Assembly: GCF_000336955.1 (NCBI RefSeq)
Contig: NZ_AOLI01000019.1
Location: forward strand, 576,786 to 640,785
Reading direction: 5' to 3'
DNA length: 64,000 nt
Origin: Haloferax larsenii JCM 13917
GTDB lineage: Archaea > Halobacteriota > Halobacteria > Halobacteriales > Haloferacaceae
Below the pieces are notes generated by a model that saw only the letters and a list, made by a program, of their open reading frames with translations, ran no database searches and was not told the origin of the DNA. Made by a program: the position numbers and the translations under genes. This document shows, piece after piece, positions 10,236 through 18,774 of the stretch. How positions within the stretch are numbered: position 1 is the first letter of the stretch; every line of letters begins with the position of its first letter.

Positions 10236-10730
10236 ATGCCCTCCCTGACACCTGCGCGCCGTGGGGTCTCTCCAGTCATCGGCGTCGCACTCATGCTGGT
10301 CGTCGTCGTCCTCCTCGCGGCTATCGTCGGTCTCATGGTCACAGGATTCGGCGACACGCTTCGCGAACCACGACCGCACGTCGCGTTCGACGTGGCGTAC
10401 CATCCTGACGGGGAGGGAAACAGCGGAAATGGGGCGTACATCAATATCTCCCACGACCGCGGCAGTTTCGAAGACGGCGATAGCGTGTTCGTCGTCGACG
10501 ACAGCGGCAACCGACTCGCGTGGGAGGACGTCTGGACCGGCGGCCCACAGGTCGGGCCGGCTGGAGAGTACGCCCACATCGATGGCGAGGGGTCAGACAG
10601 CGTGCTGAATCCAATCTGCACCGCTGGACAGCACTACCGTGTCATCATCGAGTACGAAGACGGCTCGTCACAGATACTCGTCGACTACGAGATTCCGTCC
10701 GACCCGACATCGACCAGCAGCAACTGTTGA
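10236..10730 (+). CDS. Type IV pilin-like secreted protein
   Basis: A 164-residue protein with an archaeal type IV pilin N-terminus. A basic segment ending in ARRG is followed by VSPVIGVALMLVVVVLLAA, which matches the prepilin-peptidase site and hydrophobic H-domain of haloarchaeal pilins. The remainder is an acidic beta-rich extracellular domain with one internal Cys (about residue 129) and a C-terminal Cys. It should be processed by PibD and assembled at, or anchored to, the membrane. No pilus assembly ATPase is nearby, so it may be an orphan minor pilin. Confidence 0.8.
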   Translation: MPSLTPARRGVSPVIGVALMLVVVVLLAAIVGLMVTGFGDTLREPRPHVAFDVAYHPDGEGNSGNGAYINISHDRGSFEDGDSVFVVDDSGNRLAWEDVWTGGPQVGPAGEYAHIDGEGSDSVLNPICTAGQHYRVIIEYEDGSSQILVDYEIPSDPTSTSSNC

Positions 10731-10793
10731 CGACGGACCGCCGCGGGCGACGGGAATCGGCACGCATTAGCCCCCACCGTGATACCACTACCC

Positions 10794-11132
10794 GTGCAAC
10801 CTGTCGAGCGCTCGAATCCCGACGGTGTCGACTACGGCTGGGTCATGCAGACGACCTTCGTCACGACGATTCTCGTCGGCTCCCCAATCGTCGCCCTCCT
10901 CTCGTTGAACGCGACGCTCCCGACGTGGGGCGACAAAGCCGAGTTCGCCATCCGTGTCGGTGCTGTCATCTGGTTCCTTACCGCAATCGCCGTGTACGTC
11001 TACGCGAAGCGAACCGATGCAGGCGACGGCGGCACCAAGCCGGACGACGACATCAACCCAGAGAAGGCCAGTAATCCGGACAGTACCCCGACCACCAGCG
11101 AGTCCGAATCGGACGCGAAGGCGGACGCCTGA
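10794..11132 (+). CDS. Small two-helix membrane protein, uncharacterised
   Basis: A 112-residue protein from a GTG at 10794, chosen because a TATA-like CATTAG lies about 27 bases upstream; a GTG at 10779 is an alternative. Two hydrophobic segments are visible (TTFVTTILVGSPIVALLSL and IRVGAVIWFLTAIAVYVYA). The hydrophilic tail is acidic and Ser/Thr-rich. It resembles small conserved haloarchaeal membrane proteins of unknown function. No enzymatic motif is seen. Confidence 0.7.
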   Translation: MQPVERSNPDGVDYGWVMQTTFVTTILVGSPIVALLSLNATLPTWGDKAEFAIRVGAVIWFLTAIAVYVYAKRTDAGDGGTKPDDDINPEKASNPDSTPTTSESESDAKADA

Positions 11133-11226
11133 CGGTACGTCAAGGCGACCCGCTTCCCGAGGCTGTTCTCTCCCATCGGCTGGCGACTCCCGGAAACTCT
11201 TTCACACGATACGGCGACGTTCGCGT

Positions 11227-12075
11227 ATGATAGACGAGACCATCGAGGAGATTCGCGAGATGCAGACGCACAGCTCCTCGGTCGTCGCCGTCAAGGCAGC
11301 GCAGTCGCTCGCGGAGTTAACCGAGCGCGACTACGTCACCGTCGAGGAGTTCGAACGCGACCTCGAACGGAACGTCAGCGCACTCAAGCGTGCGAACCCA
11401 TCGCACGCCTCTCTCTACAACGCCTTACAGGAAGTCCTCAACGACGTGCAGGGCGAGGCCGACGACATCGACGAGGCGCGCGAACGAACGCTTTCGACTA
11501 TCGACCGCGTCGTCGAAAAAGTCGAGACGGGCAAACACCGCGCTGCGAAGAACGCCGCCGAGACGTTCGAAGACGGCACGACGTTCCTCACGCACGACTA
11601 CTCCTCGACGGTCATGGAGGCCGTCGAACTCGCCGTCGAAGACGGGGCTGACTTACACGCGTACGTCACCGAGGCGCGGCCGCGCTTCCTCGGTCGCAAG
11701 TTCGCCCGCGAACTCGCCGCCATCGACGGCGTCGAACCGCACCTGATGGTCGACGGTGCCTCGGGACTCTTCCTCCCAAAGTGTGACCGCGTCGTCATCG
11801 GCATGGACTGTATCGTCGACGAGACGCTCTACAACCGCGTCGGTACCTTCCCGCTCGTCGCCGCCGCGAACGAAGTTGGCGTGCCCGTGACTGTCGTCGG
11901 GTCGAGCGCAAAGCTCGTCGATGGCGGCTTCCGCTTCGAAAACGAGATTCGGTCGCCCAGCGAGGTCATGCTCGAACCCGTCGAGGGCATCGAATTAGAG
12001 AACCCCGCCTACGACGCTACGCCTGTCGACCTCATCGACGAGGTCATCACCGACGAAGGCGTCGTGGAGTACTAA
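11227..12075 (+). CDS. eIF2B alpha/beta/delta-like protein
   Basis: A 282-residue protein of the eIF2B regulatory-subunit / ribose-1,5-bisphosphate isomerase / methylthioribose-1-phosphate isomerase superfamily. The C-terminal Rossmann-like half has LTHDYSSTVMEAV, a VTEARPRFLG segment and the GMDCIVDETLYNRVGTFPLV region. Archaea lack true eIF2B exchange factors, so a sugar-phosphate isomerase role is possible. The short N-terminal helical domain and lack of clear isomerase specificity residues leave the function open. The in-frame sequence before 11227 looks non-coding. Confidence 0.82.
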   Translation: MIDETIEEIREMQTHSSSVVAVKAAQSLAELTERDYVTVEEFERDLERNVSALKRANPSHASLYNALQEVLNDVQGEADDIDEARERTLSTIDRVVEKVETGKHRAAKNAAETFEDGTTFLTHDYSSTVMEAVELAVEDGADLHAYVTEARPRFLGRKFARELAAIDGVEPHLMVDGASGLFLPKCDRVVIGMDCIVDETLYNRVGTFPLVAAANEVGVPVTVVGSSAKLVDGGFRFENEIRSPSEVMLEPVEGIELENPAYDATPVDLIDEVITDEGVVEY

Positions 12076-12205
12076 CCGAGGTCGCTATTCGGGGTCTGTT
12101 TTTCAGGAGTCTCTGGTAGCAACCAGTTACCCCTGAAGTTGACTTCACAGGTGGGTAGCTTCCGTTGAAACCTGGCGTGGTTCCCGTGAAGCAATTGGTG
12201 AACAA

Positions 12206-12237
12206 CTAAATGCCTCGGCGTATCTTATTCAGATACG
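12206..12237 (+). promoter_or_regulatory. TATA box plus inverted-repeat operator before the candidate antitoxin
   Basis: A TATA-like CTAAAT (12206-12211) is 27 bases before the ATG at 12238. A perfect inverted repeat, CGTATCT-TATTC-AGATACG (12219-12237), runs right up to the start codon and covers the expected transcription start. This is the arrangement of an autoregulated toxin-antitoxin promoter. Confidence 0.6.
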
Positions 12238-12381
12238 ATGGCACACAAACCCCGGAAAGAGAACCACGACGATGAGGGTCACGAAGAGTTCGTCCCTCAA
12301 GAGGTTCTCGACGGGATCGAAGACTTCGTAGAGGGACGCGTGTCCTCGAAAGAAGACATTGCCAGTGTCCTGAAATTCTGA
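12238..12381 (+). CDS. Candidate antitoxin, 47 residues
   Basis: A short gene read directly from the sequence: start MAHKPRKENHDDEGHEEFVP, end DIASVLKF, 47 residues. The N-terminus is charged and His-rich; the C-terminal half (VLDGIEDFVEGRVSSKEDI) is a predicted amphipathic helix of the kind antitoxins use to wrap a toxin. It starts directly after a 7-bp inverted repeat and is followed 43 bases later by a gene with RelE/ParE-like features. I do not recognise a named family; the antitoxin role is inferred from size, order and operator. Confidence 0.55.
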   Translation: MAHKPRKENHDDEGHEEFVPQEVLDGIEDFVEGRVSSKEDIASVLKF

Positions 12382-12424
12382 ATTCGGGAGTATTTTTTAA
12401 TTTGTTATCGTCGGCACGTGTTGA

Positions 12425-12889
12425 GTGAGTTCCGTTCCCCTCAATAGTGAAGAGACGGTCGCGATATTCGCAGACCAGTTCACGAAATCACTTGGTGGTC
12501 TCGATGCAACGGAACAGCGACGCGTACTCAAGAAAATCCGTCGTGTGTTGGAGAGCGATACTCCATCTCGGCACGTCTACGAGATTCCGACCGGGTGTGA
12601 CACGCTAGAGATTTTTCGCGAAGGGAACATCCTCCGAATCTACGGCAAACTCGTTCTCGGCGTACCCAAGGACAACAAGGAGTACAACATCTTACATCTG
12701 TTTTACGTAGACAAACACAAGTACCGCCAGCGAGACCTCGTTCGGTTCGACGAGTTGGCGGAGAGAGCTCTCAAGCAGGCGACCGTGATATCGTCGCTAC
12801 AGCGGATAGAGGAGTATCTAACATCGAACAAAGCGCTCGACGCCGGTGATGTCCAGCAACTTCTCGACGAGGGCAACAGCCTCTCTTGA
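12425..12889 (+). CDS. Candidate RelE/ParE-fold toxin-like protein
   Basis: A 154-residue protein from a GTG start; the codon before it is a stop, so no earlier start is possible. Residues about 15-90 follow a RelE/ParE-like order: two helices (FTKSLGGLDATEQRRVLKKI), then strands (RHVYEIPTGCDTLEIFREG, NILRIYGKLVLG, YNILHLFYVDKHKY). The C-terminal 45 residues are helical and extend beyond a minimal RelE. A toxin acting on mRNA or gyrase would fit its position after a small antitoxin-like gene. Catalytic residues cannot be assigned with confidence. Confidence 0.55.
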   Translation: MSSVPLNSEETVAIFADQFTKSLGGLDATEQRRVLKKIRRVLESDTPSRHVYEIPTGCDTLEIFREGNILRIYGKLVLGVPKDNKEYNILHLFYVDKHKYRQRDLVRFDELAERALKQATVISSLQRIEEYLTSNKALDAGDVQQLLDEGNSLS

Positions 12890-12967
12890 AAAATCGGTAG
12901 ACAGAGGAATCCCATCGCGCGTTGGCGGCGCGGGAACAGATACTGCTGGCGACGCGTTGTTTCTCAC

Positions 12968-14086
12968 CTAGTCCAGACTGACCCACTCGCCGCTGTCGTC
13001 GGAGCGCTCGATTGCGTCGAGAATCTCCTGTACTTCGTAGGCTTCCTCGAACGAGGGAGAGAACTCACTTCCCTCGGCGGCCGCCGACAGGAACTCGTAG
13101 TTCTCGTGGACGAAAGTGTGCTCCCAGCCGATGACGTGGCCCGGCGGCCACCAGTGGTCCACGTAGGGGTCGGTTTCGTCGGTGACGAGCACGGTTTCGT
13201 AGCCGCGCGAATCACCCGTCATGACCTCCAGTTCGTTGAGGCGTTCGAGCGAGAACTTCAGACTCCCGTCCGAGCCCTGAATCTCGATGGTGTGGTCGTT
13301 CTTGTGGCCGTTGGCGAAGCGCGAGGCCTCGAACGACCCGACCGCGCCGTTTTCGAACTCGGCCTGCGCGGTGTAGGCGTCGTCGACGGTGACGGGCTTG
13401 TACTCGTCCGTGCCCGGAACCGGGCGCTCGTCGACGAACGTCTGGAGGTGTCCAGAGACGCGTTCGATATCGCCCGCAACCTCGCCGACGAGGAAGCGCA
13501 CGAGGTCCACGGTGTGCGCGCCGAGGTCGCCGAGCGCCCCGGACCCGGCGTACTCCTTCTCCATGCGCCACGCCCACGGTGCCTCGGGGTCGACCAGCCA
13601 GTCTTGCAGGTAGCGGCCGCGGACGTGGTGAATCTCACCGAGTTCACCGTCTTCGATGAGGTCTTTCGCGTACTGGATGGCCGGGACGAAACGGTAGTTG
13701 AACGCGCACCCGGCCACGCCGTCGGTGTCGCGGGCGGCGTCGCGCATCGCTTCGGCTTCATCCAGCGTCGGCGCGAGGGGTTTCTCGCAGAAGACGTGCG
13801 CCCCTGCTTCGAGCGCCGCAATCGAGGGTTCGGCGTGGAGGTGGTTCGGCCCGAGGTTGTAGAACACGTCCACGTCGTCGACGACGTCGCGCCAGTCGGT
13901 CGCCGTCGATTCGAAGCCGAATCGGTCGGCGGCGTCGGCGAGCGCCTCCTCGTCGCGGCCGATGATGACCGAGCGCTCGACGTCCGGCGCGTCGGGGAAG
14001 AACATCGGGAGGCGAGCGAGCGCGTTGGAGTGCGCTTTGCCCATAAAGCGGTAGCCTAAGACGCCGACTGTGAGGGGTTCAGACAT
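12968..14086 (-). CDS. Gfo/Idh/MocA family oxidoreductase
   Basis: A 372-residue NAD(P)-dependent sugar or inositol dehydrogenase. The N-terminal Rossmann fold begins VGVLGYRFMGKAHSNAL (GxxxxGxxH-type loop), and the family motif EKPLAPTLDEAEAM carries the conserved catalytic Lys. The C-terminal half is the beta-sheet substrate domain. It lies 6 bases downstream of the TIM-barrel isomerase gene, so the pair probably acts in one sugar or inositol oxidation route. It may belong with the ABC sugar-binding protein at the window start, but 11 kb separates them. Confidence 0.92.
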   Translation of the reverse strand: MSEPLTVGVLGYRFMGKAHSNALARLPMFFPDAPDVERSVIIGRDEEALADAADRFGFESTATDWRDVVDDVDVFYNLGPNHLHAEPSIAALEAGAHVFCEKPLAPTLDEAEAMRDAARDTDGVAGCAFNYRFVPAIQYAKDLIEDGELGEIHHVRGRYLQDWLVDPEAPWAWRMEKEYAGSGALGDLGAHTVDLVRFLVGEVAGDIERVSGHLQTFVDERPVPGTDEYKPVTVDDAYTAQAEFENGAVGSFEASRFANGHKNDHTIEIQGSDGSLKFSLERLNELEVMTGDSRGYETVLVTDETDPYVDHWWPPGHVIGWEHTFVHENYEFLSAAAEGSEFSPSFEEAYEVQEILDAIERSDDSGEWVSLD

Positions 14087-14092
14087 GCAGAA

Positions 14093-15061
14093 TCACTCCG
14101 CCCAGTAGGCATCGCCGGGTTGCGTCTCGAAGACGGCGCGGTCGAGCACGTCGACGGCCTTTTCCAGCCCCTCGTTCGAGGACGTGAGCGCGTCTTCGTG
14201 TTCGATAGAGAGCGCACCCTCGTAGCCGACCATCCGGAGCGTCGAGACGACGTCTTTCCAGTGTTCTTCGCCGTGGCCGTAGCCGATAGACCGGAAGAGC
14301 CACGAGCGGTCGGCGGTGTCGGCGTAGGAAGTGGTATCGAGGACGCCCTTGACGCGCGATTCGGACTCGTACACCTTCGTGTCCTTCGCGTGGAAGTGGT
14401 GGATGGCGTCGTGTTCGCCGAGGAATCGAATCGCGTCGGTGATGGAGATATCCTGCCAGTAGAGGTGCGAGGGGTCGAAGTTCGCGCCGATGCGCTCGTT
14501 TGTCGCCTCGCGGAGTTTCAGCATCCCCGTCGGCTCGTAAACGAGCATGTTGGGGTGCATCTCGATTGCCATGTCGACGCCGTGGTCGTCGGCGTATTCG
14601 GCGAGGTCGGACCAGTAGTCGATGGCGACGTCCCACTGGTACTCGTGGGCGTCGGCGTGCTCGGTCGGCCACGGGGCCGTAATCCAGTTCGGGACTTCGT
14701 CGTTCGGGCCGCCCGCGGGCAGGCCGGAGAAACAGGTGACGGTGTTCACGTCGAGCGCGTCGGCGAGTTCGATAGCCTCGCGGAGTTCCGTGTCCGCCTC
14801 GGCCGCCGTCTCCTCGTCCGGGTGAAGCGGGTTGTTGTGGGTCGCCAGCGCGCTAATCTGCATGTCTCGGCCTTCGACGGCCGCGAGCAGGTCGGCCTGT
14901 GCGTCTTCGTCGCCGAGGACTGCTGTGCGGTCGACGTGGTCTTCGCCGGGCCAGCCACCGACACCGAGTTCGACACCTTCGACGCCGATACTCGACAGGT
15001 AGTCGAGCGCGTCGTCGAGGGATTCGTTCCCGAGCGGGACAGTGAGCACTCCGATGTACAT
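14093..15061 (-). CDS. Sugar phosphate isomerase/epimerase (xylose isomerase-like TIM barrel)
   Basis: A 322-residue AP-endonuclease-2-type TIM barrel. Metal-ligand motifs are visible: AIEMHPNMLVYEP (Glu, His), NFDPSHLYWQ (Asp, His), HFHAKDTKVYE (His, Asp) and LSIEHEDAL (Glu). Such proteins isomerise or epimerise keto-sugars and inositol derivatives. The start MYIGVLTVPLG at 15061 is preferred over an upstream Met whose leader (LIFIRFVVVCL) is not family-like. First gene of a two-gene operon with the Gfo/Idh dehydrogenase. Confidence 0.9.
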   Translation of the reverse strand: MYIGVLTVPLGNESLDDALDYLSSIGVEGVELGVGGWPGEDHVDRTAVLGDEDAQADLLAAVEGRDMQISALATHNNPLHPDEETAAEADTELREAIELADALDVNTVTCFSGLPAGGPNDEVPNWITAPWPTEHADAHEYQWDVAIDYWSDLAEYADDHGVDMAIEMHPNMLVYEPTGMLKLREATNERIGANFDPSHLYWQDISITDAIRFLGEHDAIHHFHAKDTKVYESESRVKGVLDTTSYADTADRSWLFRSIGYGHGEEHWKDVVSTLRMVGYEGALSIEHEDALTSSNEGLEKAVDVLDRAVFETQPGDAYWAE

Positions 15062-15160
15062 ACACAGACATACTACTACGAAGCGAATAAAAATTAAGGA
15101 TACGAGCAAAGTCGGTGCTGCACTCCGAGAGCGTGGCGCGTCGGGTACGGTCTCTCGTTT

Positions 15161-15637
15161 CTAGCGTCGGAGGAACTCCGAGAGGCGTTCCCGGAGCCCA
15201 GCCTCTTCACCGAGTCGGAGATAGTACGCCGCGCCGCCGTCTTCGTAGTAGCCGTCGATGCGTCGACGGACGGTAAAGCCGAGATTTTTGTAGAATTCGA
15301 GCGCGTTCGTGTTCGTCGTGCGGGCGTGACAGGTGACGACCGGATGATTGTTGGCGACTTTGGCGACGAGTCGTTTCCCGTGGCCTTCGCCTCGTGCCTC
15401 GGGAGAGACAGCGAGAAAGAGAATGTAGCCGTCGCGTCGTGTGGAGGCGAACGCGACGAGCGTGTCGTTTTCGAAGAGAAGATACGTGGTCGAGCGGCGA
15501 TAGGCGTCCATAAAGAACCCGCGGCGTTGTTTTAGGAGTCCCTCGTCGACCCGGATGACCTCCTTGAGGTCCCACGCCTCCTCGGCGTACGCTGTCTCGC
15601 CGGGTCCGTCGACCCGTATCTTCACGTTGACGCTCAC
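15161..15637 (-). CDS. GNAT family N-acetyltransferase
   Basis: A 158-residue acetyl-CoA-dependent transferase. The GNAT core has LFLAVSPEARGEGHGKRLV (acetyl-CoA loop, GxGxG/A-type) and the terminal NALEFYKNLGFTVRRR. I chose the GTG at 15637 because an AT-rich element (about 15659-15666) lies roughly 25 bases upstream; an ATG at 15694 would add 19 residues unlike the family. The substrate is unknown. Confidence 0.83.
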   Translation of the reverse strand: MSVNVKIRVDGPGETAYAEEAWDLKEVIRVDEGLLKQRRGFFMDAYRRSTTYLLFENDTLVAFASTRRDGYILFLAVSPEARGEGHGKRLVAKVANNHPVVTCHARTTNTNALEFYKNLGFTVRRRIDGYYEDGGAAYYLRLGEEAGLRERLSEFLRR

Positions 15638-15760
15638 AAATCGAGGTAGCCGGAGGGAGAATATAACTCCACCGTCCGTGTGAACGGCGCACACGATGTC
15701 TGTTTACGCTGCCTCCCGCCGACCGAAAAGACGAGGGGTGCCTGTCACCGACGAGTCGGT

Positions 15761-16171
15761 ATGAGCTTCACACTCCGGGAACACACTGCCGACGTGGCCG
15801 TCGAGGCGGCGGGGGACAGCCTCGGCGACGTCTTCGCCGCGGTCGCAAACGGTCTCACGGCCGCGATGTGCGACGAGGTTGCGGCCACCGGCGACCGATT
15901 CTCGCTTTCCGTCCGCGCCGAGAGCAGAGAAGCGGCGCTGTTCGACTACCTCGACGAACTCATCTACGAGCGCGACGTGCGCGGCGTCCTCCCCGCCGAC
16001 CACGACGCGACGGTCCGACAAGAGGGAGCCGAGTGGGTCGTCGACGCCTCGGCGCGCGGCGTCCCGTTCGCAGACGTGACCGCCCGCGACGTGAAGGCAG
16101 TCACGTACTCCGAGATGCGACTGGAAGAAGGCGACGACGGGTGGGACGCGTACGTCGTCTTCGACGTGTGA
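15761..16171 (+). CDS. Archease (RtcB activator)
   Basis: A 136-residue archease, the small acidic protein that speeds guanylylation of the tRNA ligase RtcB and broadens its nucleotide use. The typical start is MSFTLREHTADVAVEA, with metal-binding Asp12; the C-terminal segment DVKAVTYSEMRLEE also matches the family. The next gene on the same strand is rtcB, 93 bases downstream, so activator and ligase are encoded side by side. Confidence 0.94.
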   Translation: MSFTLREHTADVAVEAAGDSLGDVFAAVANGLTAAMCDEVAATGDRFSLSVRAESREAALFDYLDELIYERDVRGVLPADHDATVRQEGAEWVVDASARGVPFADVTARDVKAVTYSEMRLEEGDDGWDAYVVFDV

Positions 16172-16264
16172 GTACGGCCCGCCCGCAACCCGCTTGTTTT
16201 CTGGCCCTCGACCCACCCGACTCGTGACGGAATCCTATTGAATCGCCGTCTCGAACGTTCGGAT

Positions 16265-17725
16265 ATGACCACACGCGAGTTCGGAGACATCGAACTGCGA
16301 CGAGTTCGCGAGCACGTCTGGGAGATTCCGCAGGAGGGCGAGATGAACGCCCCGGCGCGGGTGCTTGCCTCCGAGGCGCTGCTCGAACAGATTGGCCAGG
16401 ACAAGACGCTCGAACAGTTGCGAAACGCGACGCACCTGCCGGGCATCACGAACCACGCCATCTGCATGCCCGACGGCCATCAGGGGTACGGCTTCCCCGT
16501 CGGCGGCGTCGGTGCGACGGACACGACAGACGGGTGTATCTCGCCGGGCGCGGTCGGCTACGACATCAACTGCGGCGTCCGCATGATGACGACGAACCTC
16601 ACCTACGAGGACCTCCAAGGGAAGGAAGCGGAACTCGTCGAGGCGCTGTTCGACGCCATCCCGAGCGGTCTCGGCGGCGGCGGTGTCGTGACCGGCGACG
16701 CGGAGACTATCGACGACATTCTCGCGCGCGGGATGGAGTGGGCGGTCGATGCGGGCTACGCCACCGAAGACGACCTCGCACACTGCGAAGACGAAGGCTT
16801 CCGCGACGACGCGCGCCCCGAGTTCGTCTCGCAGAAGGCCAAAGACCGCGGGCGCAATCAGATTGGCAGTCTCGGCTCCGGCAACCACTTCCTCGAAGTC
16901 CAGCGCGTCACCGACGTGTACCGCGAGGACGTTGCCGAGTCGTTCGGGCTCGAAGCCGACCAAATCGTCGTCCTCATCCACTGTGGCTCTCGCGGCCTCG
17001 GCCACCAGACCTGTACGGACTACCTCCGGCGCATCGAGAAGGAACACGCCGACCTGCTCGACGACCTGCCGGACAAGGAACTCGCCGCCGCGCCCGCCGG
17101 GTCGGAACTCGCCGAGGAGTACTACGGCGCGATGTGCGCCGCCATCAACTTCGCGTGGGTAAACCGACAGCTCATCATGCACCGCACGCGCGAGGTGTTC
17201 GCCGACGTGTTCGACCGCGACTGGCGCGAGATGGACATGCGCCTCCTCTACGACGTGGCGCACAACATCGCGAAGAAGGAAGTCCACGAGGTTGACGGCG
17301 AAGACAGAGAACTCTACGTCCACCGCAAAGGGGCGACCAGAGCGTTCCCCGCGGGGCGACCCGAACTCCCACCAGCGTACGCCGACGTCGGCCAGCCTGT
17401 CATCATCCCCGGCAGCATGGGTGCCGGAAGCTACGTCCTCCGCGGCGGCGACTCCTCGCTCGACCTCACGTTCGGTTCGACGGCCCACGGCGCGGGTCGG
17501 CTGATGAGCCGAACCAAGGCGAAACAGGAGTACTGGGGCGAGACGGTACAAGAGGAACTCCGCGAGCAACAGAAAATCTACGTCAAGGCGCAGTCGGGCG
17601 CGACGGTGGCCGAAGAGGCACCCGGCGTCTACAAGGACGTCGACGAAGTCGTCCGCGTCTCCGACGAGTTAGGCATCGGTGACAAGGTCGTTCGGACCTT
17701 CCCCGTCTGCAACATCAAAGGCTGA
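16265..17725 (+). CDS. rtcB: RNA-splicing ligase RtcB
   Basis: A 486-residue GTP-dependent RNA ligase that joins tRNA exons after intron excision. Signatures are YDINCGVRMM (metal-binding Cys), GSLGSGNHFLE, IHCGSRGLGHQ and the guanylylation-region GSMGAGSYV. The start MTTREFGDIELRRV at 16265 is supported by family alignment; an upstream ATG at 16238 adds nine unrelated residues. Works with the adjacent archease. Haloarchaea have intron-bearing tRNAs, so the enzyme is needed for tRNA-Trp and tRNA-Met maturation. Confidence 0.96.
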   Translation: MTTREFGDIELRRVREHVWEIPQEGEMNAPARVLASEALLEQIGQDKTLEQLRNATHLPGITNHAICMPDGHQGYGFPVGGVGATDTTDGCISPGAVGYDINCGVRMMTTNLTYEDLQGKEAELVEALFDAIPSGLGGGGVVTGDAETIDDILARGMEWAVDAGYATEDDLAHCEDEGFRDDARPEFVSQKAKDRGRNQIGSLGSGNHFLEVQRVTDVYREDVAESFGLEADQIVVLIHCGSRGLGHQTCTDYLRRIEKEHADLLDDLPDKELAAAPAGSELAEEYYGAMCAAINFAWVNRQLIMHRTREVFADVFDRDWREMDMRLLYDVAHNIAKKEVHEVDGEDRELYVHRKGATRAFPAGRPELPPAYADVGQPVIIPGSMGAGSYVLRGGDSSLDLTFGSTAHGAGRLMSRTKAKQEYWGETVQEELREQQKIYVKAQSGATVAEEAPGVYKDVDEVVRVSDELGIGDKVVRTFPVCNIKG

Positions 17726-17752
17726 GTTCGAACGCCCCCGGTTCGGCGGTTC

Positions 17753-18109
17753 TCAGACCGCCGCCGTCGCGGCCGCCGCCCGGCGCTTGTAAAAGTAGTA
17801 CGCGAGCGCCGCGAGGCCGACGAAGACGGCAGTGACGCCCTCGCCGACGGCACCGCTACCGCCGGAGAGGAACGACGAGACGACGCTCCCGAGACCGAGT
17901 GCGAGCAACAGCAGTCCGCCGCCGAGAATCCACGCCCGCGAGTCGCGGTCGGCGTCGGCGTACTGGCCGCTCTCGATGAGCGCCATCTCTTTTTTGTGGT
18001 CGAGGTAGACGGCCACAGCGCCGAATCCGAGGATTGCGATTCCGAGGAGGACGAACGGTGCGAAGAACAGCGTGTCACCGATACCGGAGGCGGTCTGAAG
18101 TGGGACCAT
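17753..18109 (-). CDS. Small membrane protein, uncharacterised
   Basis: A 118-residue protein with three hydrophobic segments: TLFFAPFVLLGIAILGFGAV, AWILGGGLLLLALGLGSVV and VTAVFVGLAALAYYFYKRR. A short basic/acidic loop (YLDHKKEMALIESGQY) lies between the first two. That loop resembles the family of small bacterial and archaeal membrane proteins carrying an ER-MAL-I-G-type motif. The function is unknown; it is probably an integral membrane protein of the cytoplasmic membrane. Confidence 0.7.
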   Translation of the reverse strand: MVPLQTASGIGDTLFFAPFVLLGIAILGFGAVAVYLDHKKEMALIESGQYADADRDSRAWILGGGLLLLALGLGSVVSSFLSGGSGAVGEGVTAVFVGLAALAYYFYKRRAAAATAAV

Positions 18110-18154
18110 ACCAGACTATCGCTACGTGACGTCTTGAATTACCAGTGACAGTCG

Positions 18155-18574
18155 CTATCTCGGGGAGAATCCGCCGGGGCCGCGCGGCCCAGTATCCGGC
18201 CCCCGTGGTCCTGTCGGACCCTGCCCGCCGATGACGACGTAGTCGCTCTCGGGAACTGACTCCACCTCCCGCCCGTTTTCGTACCGTACGAACGAGAGAT
18301 AGAAGTCGCGACCGCACGGCGACGCCAACCCGGGATTCTCCACGTCGTCGGCCTCGCTGACTACGTCTGTCCACGTCAGACCGGGCGCATCGCTCTCGCC
18401 GCAGACGAAGTGGACGCCGTCGGCGTCGTCCGCCTCGAAGTCGTCGTCCGGGTCGACGTACGCCCACCCGGACAGCGGATACGGCGTCACCGACTTGTCT
18501 GCGAGGTAGCCGTCGCGTTCGACTTCGACCACCGCGCCGCAGTGCGGGCAGTAGTACGAGACCGGATATCCCAT
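18155..18574 (-). CDS. Uncharacterised protein with zinc-ribbon start and collagen-like tail
   Basis: A 139-residue protein starting MGYPVSYYCPHCGAVVEVER; the CPHC knuckle suggests a zinc ribbon, with further Cys in VHFVCGESD and ASPCGRDF as possible ligands. The last 24 residues contain Gly-Pro-rich repeats (GPTGPRGP, TGPRGPGG), an unusual collagen-like tail. The start at 18574 is backed by a TATA-like TTAAGC about 27 bases upstream. I do not recognise a named family. Confidence 0.65.
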   Translation of the reverse strand: MGYPVSYYCPHCGAVVEVERDGYLADKSVTPYPLSGWAYVDPDDDFEADDADGVHFVCGESDAPGLTWTDVVSEADDVENPGLASPCGRDFYLSFVRYENGREVESVPESDYVVIGGQGPTGPRGPDTGPRGPGGFSPR

Positions 18575-18774
18575 ATTCGGGTGGTAGGAGGCAGCGGGCT
18601 TAACCCACACGGCGGGTCGAATCCCAATTCTCCTGAGGTTTATATTCGAGTCCGCGGCCAGCCACCTCGTGCGTTGACCATCGCCGCGGGGCGGACTGCG
18701 GGTGTGCGGCACACCGCTTCGCGGAGCAGTCGTGCCGCCTGTTCGCCCTCGATGCCACCTGCAGAGACGTCGAT

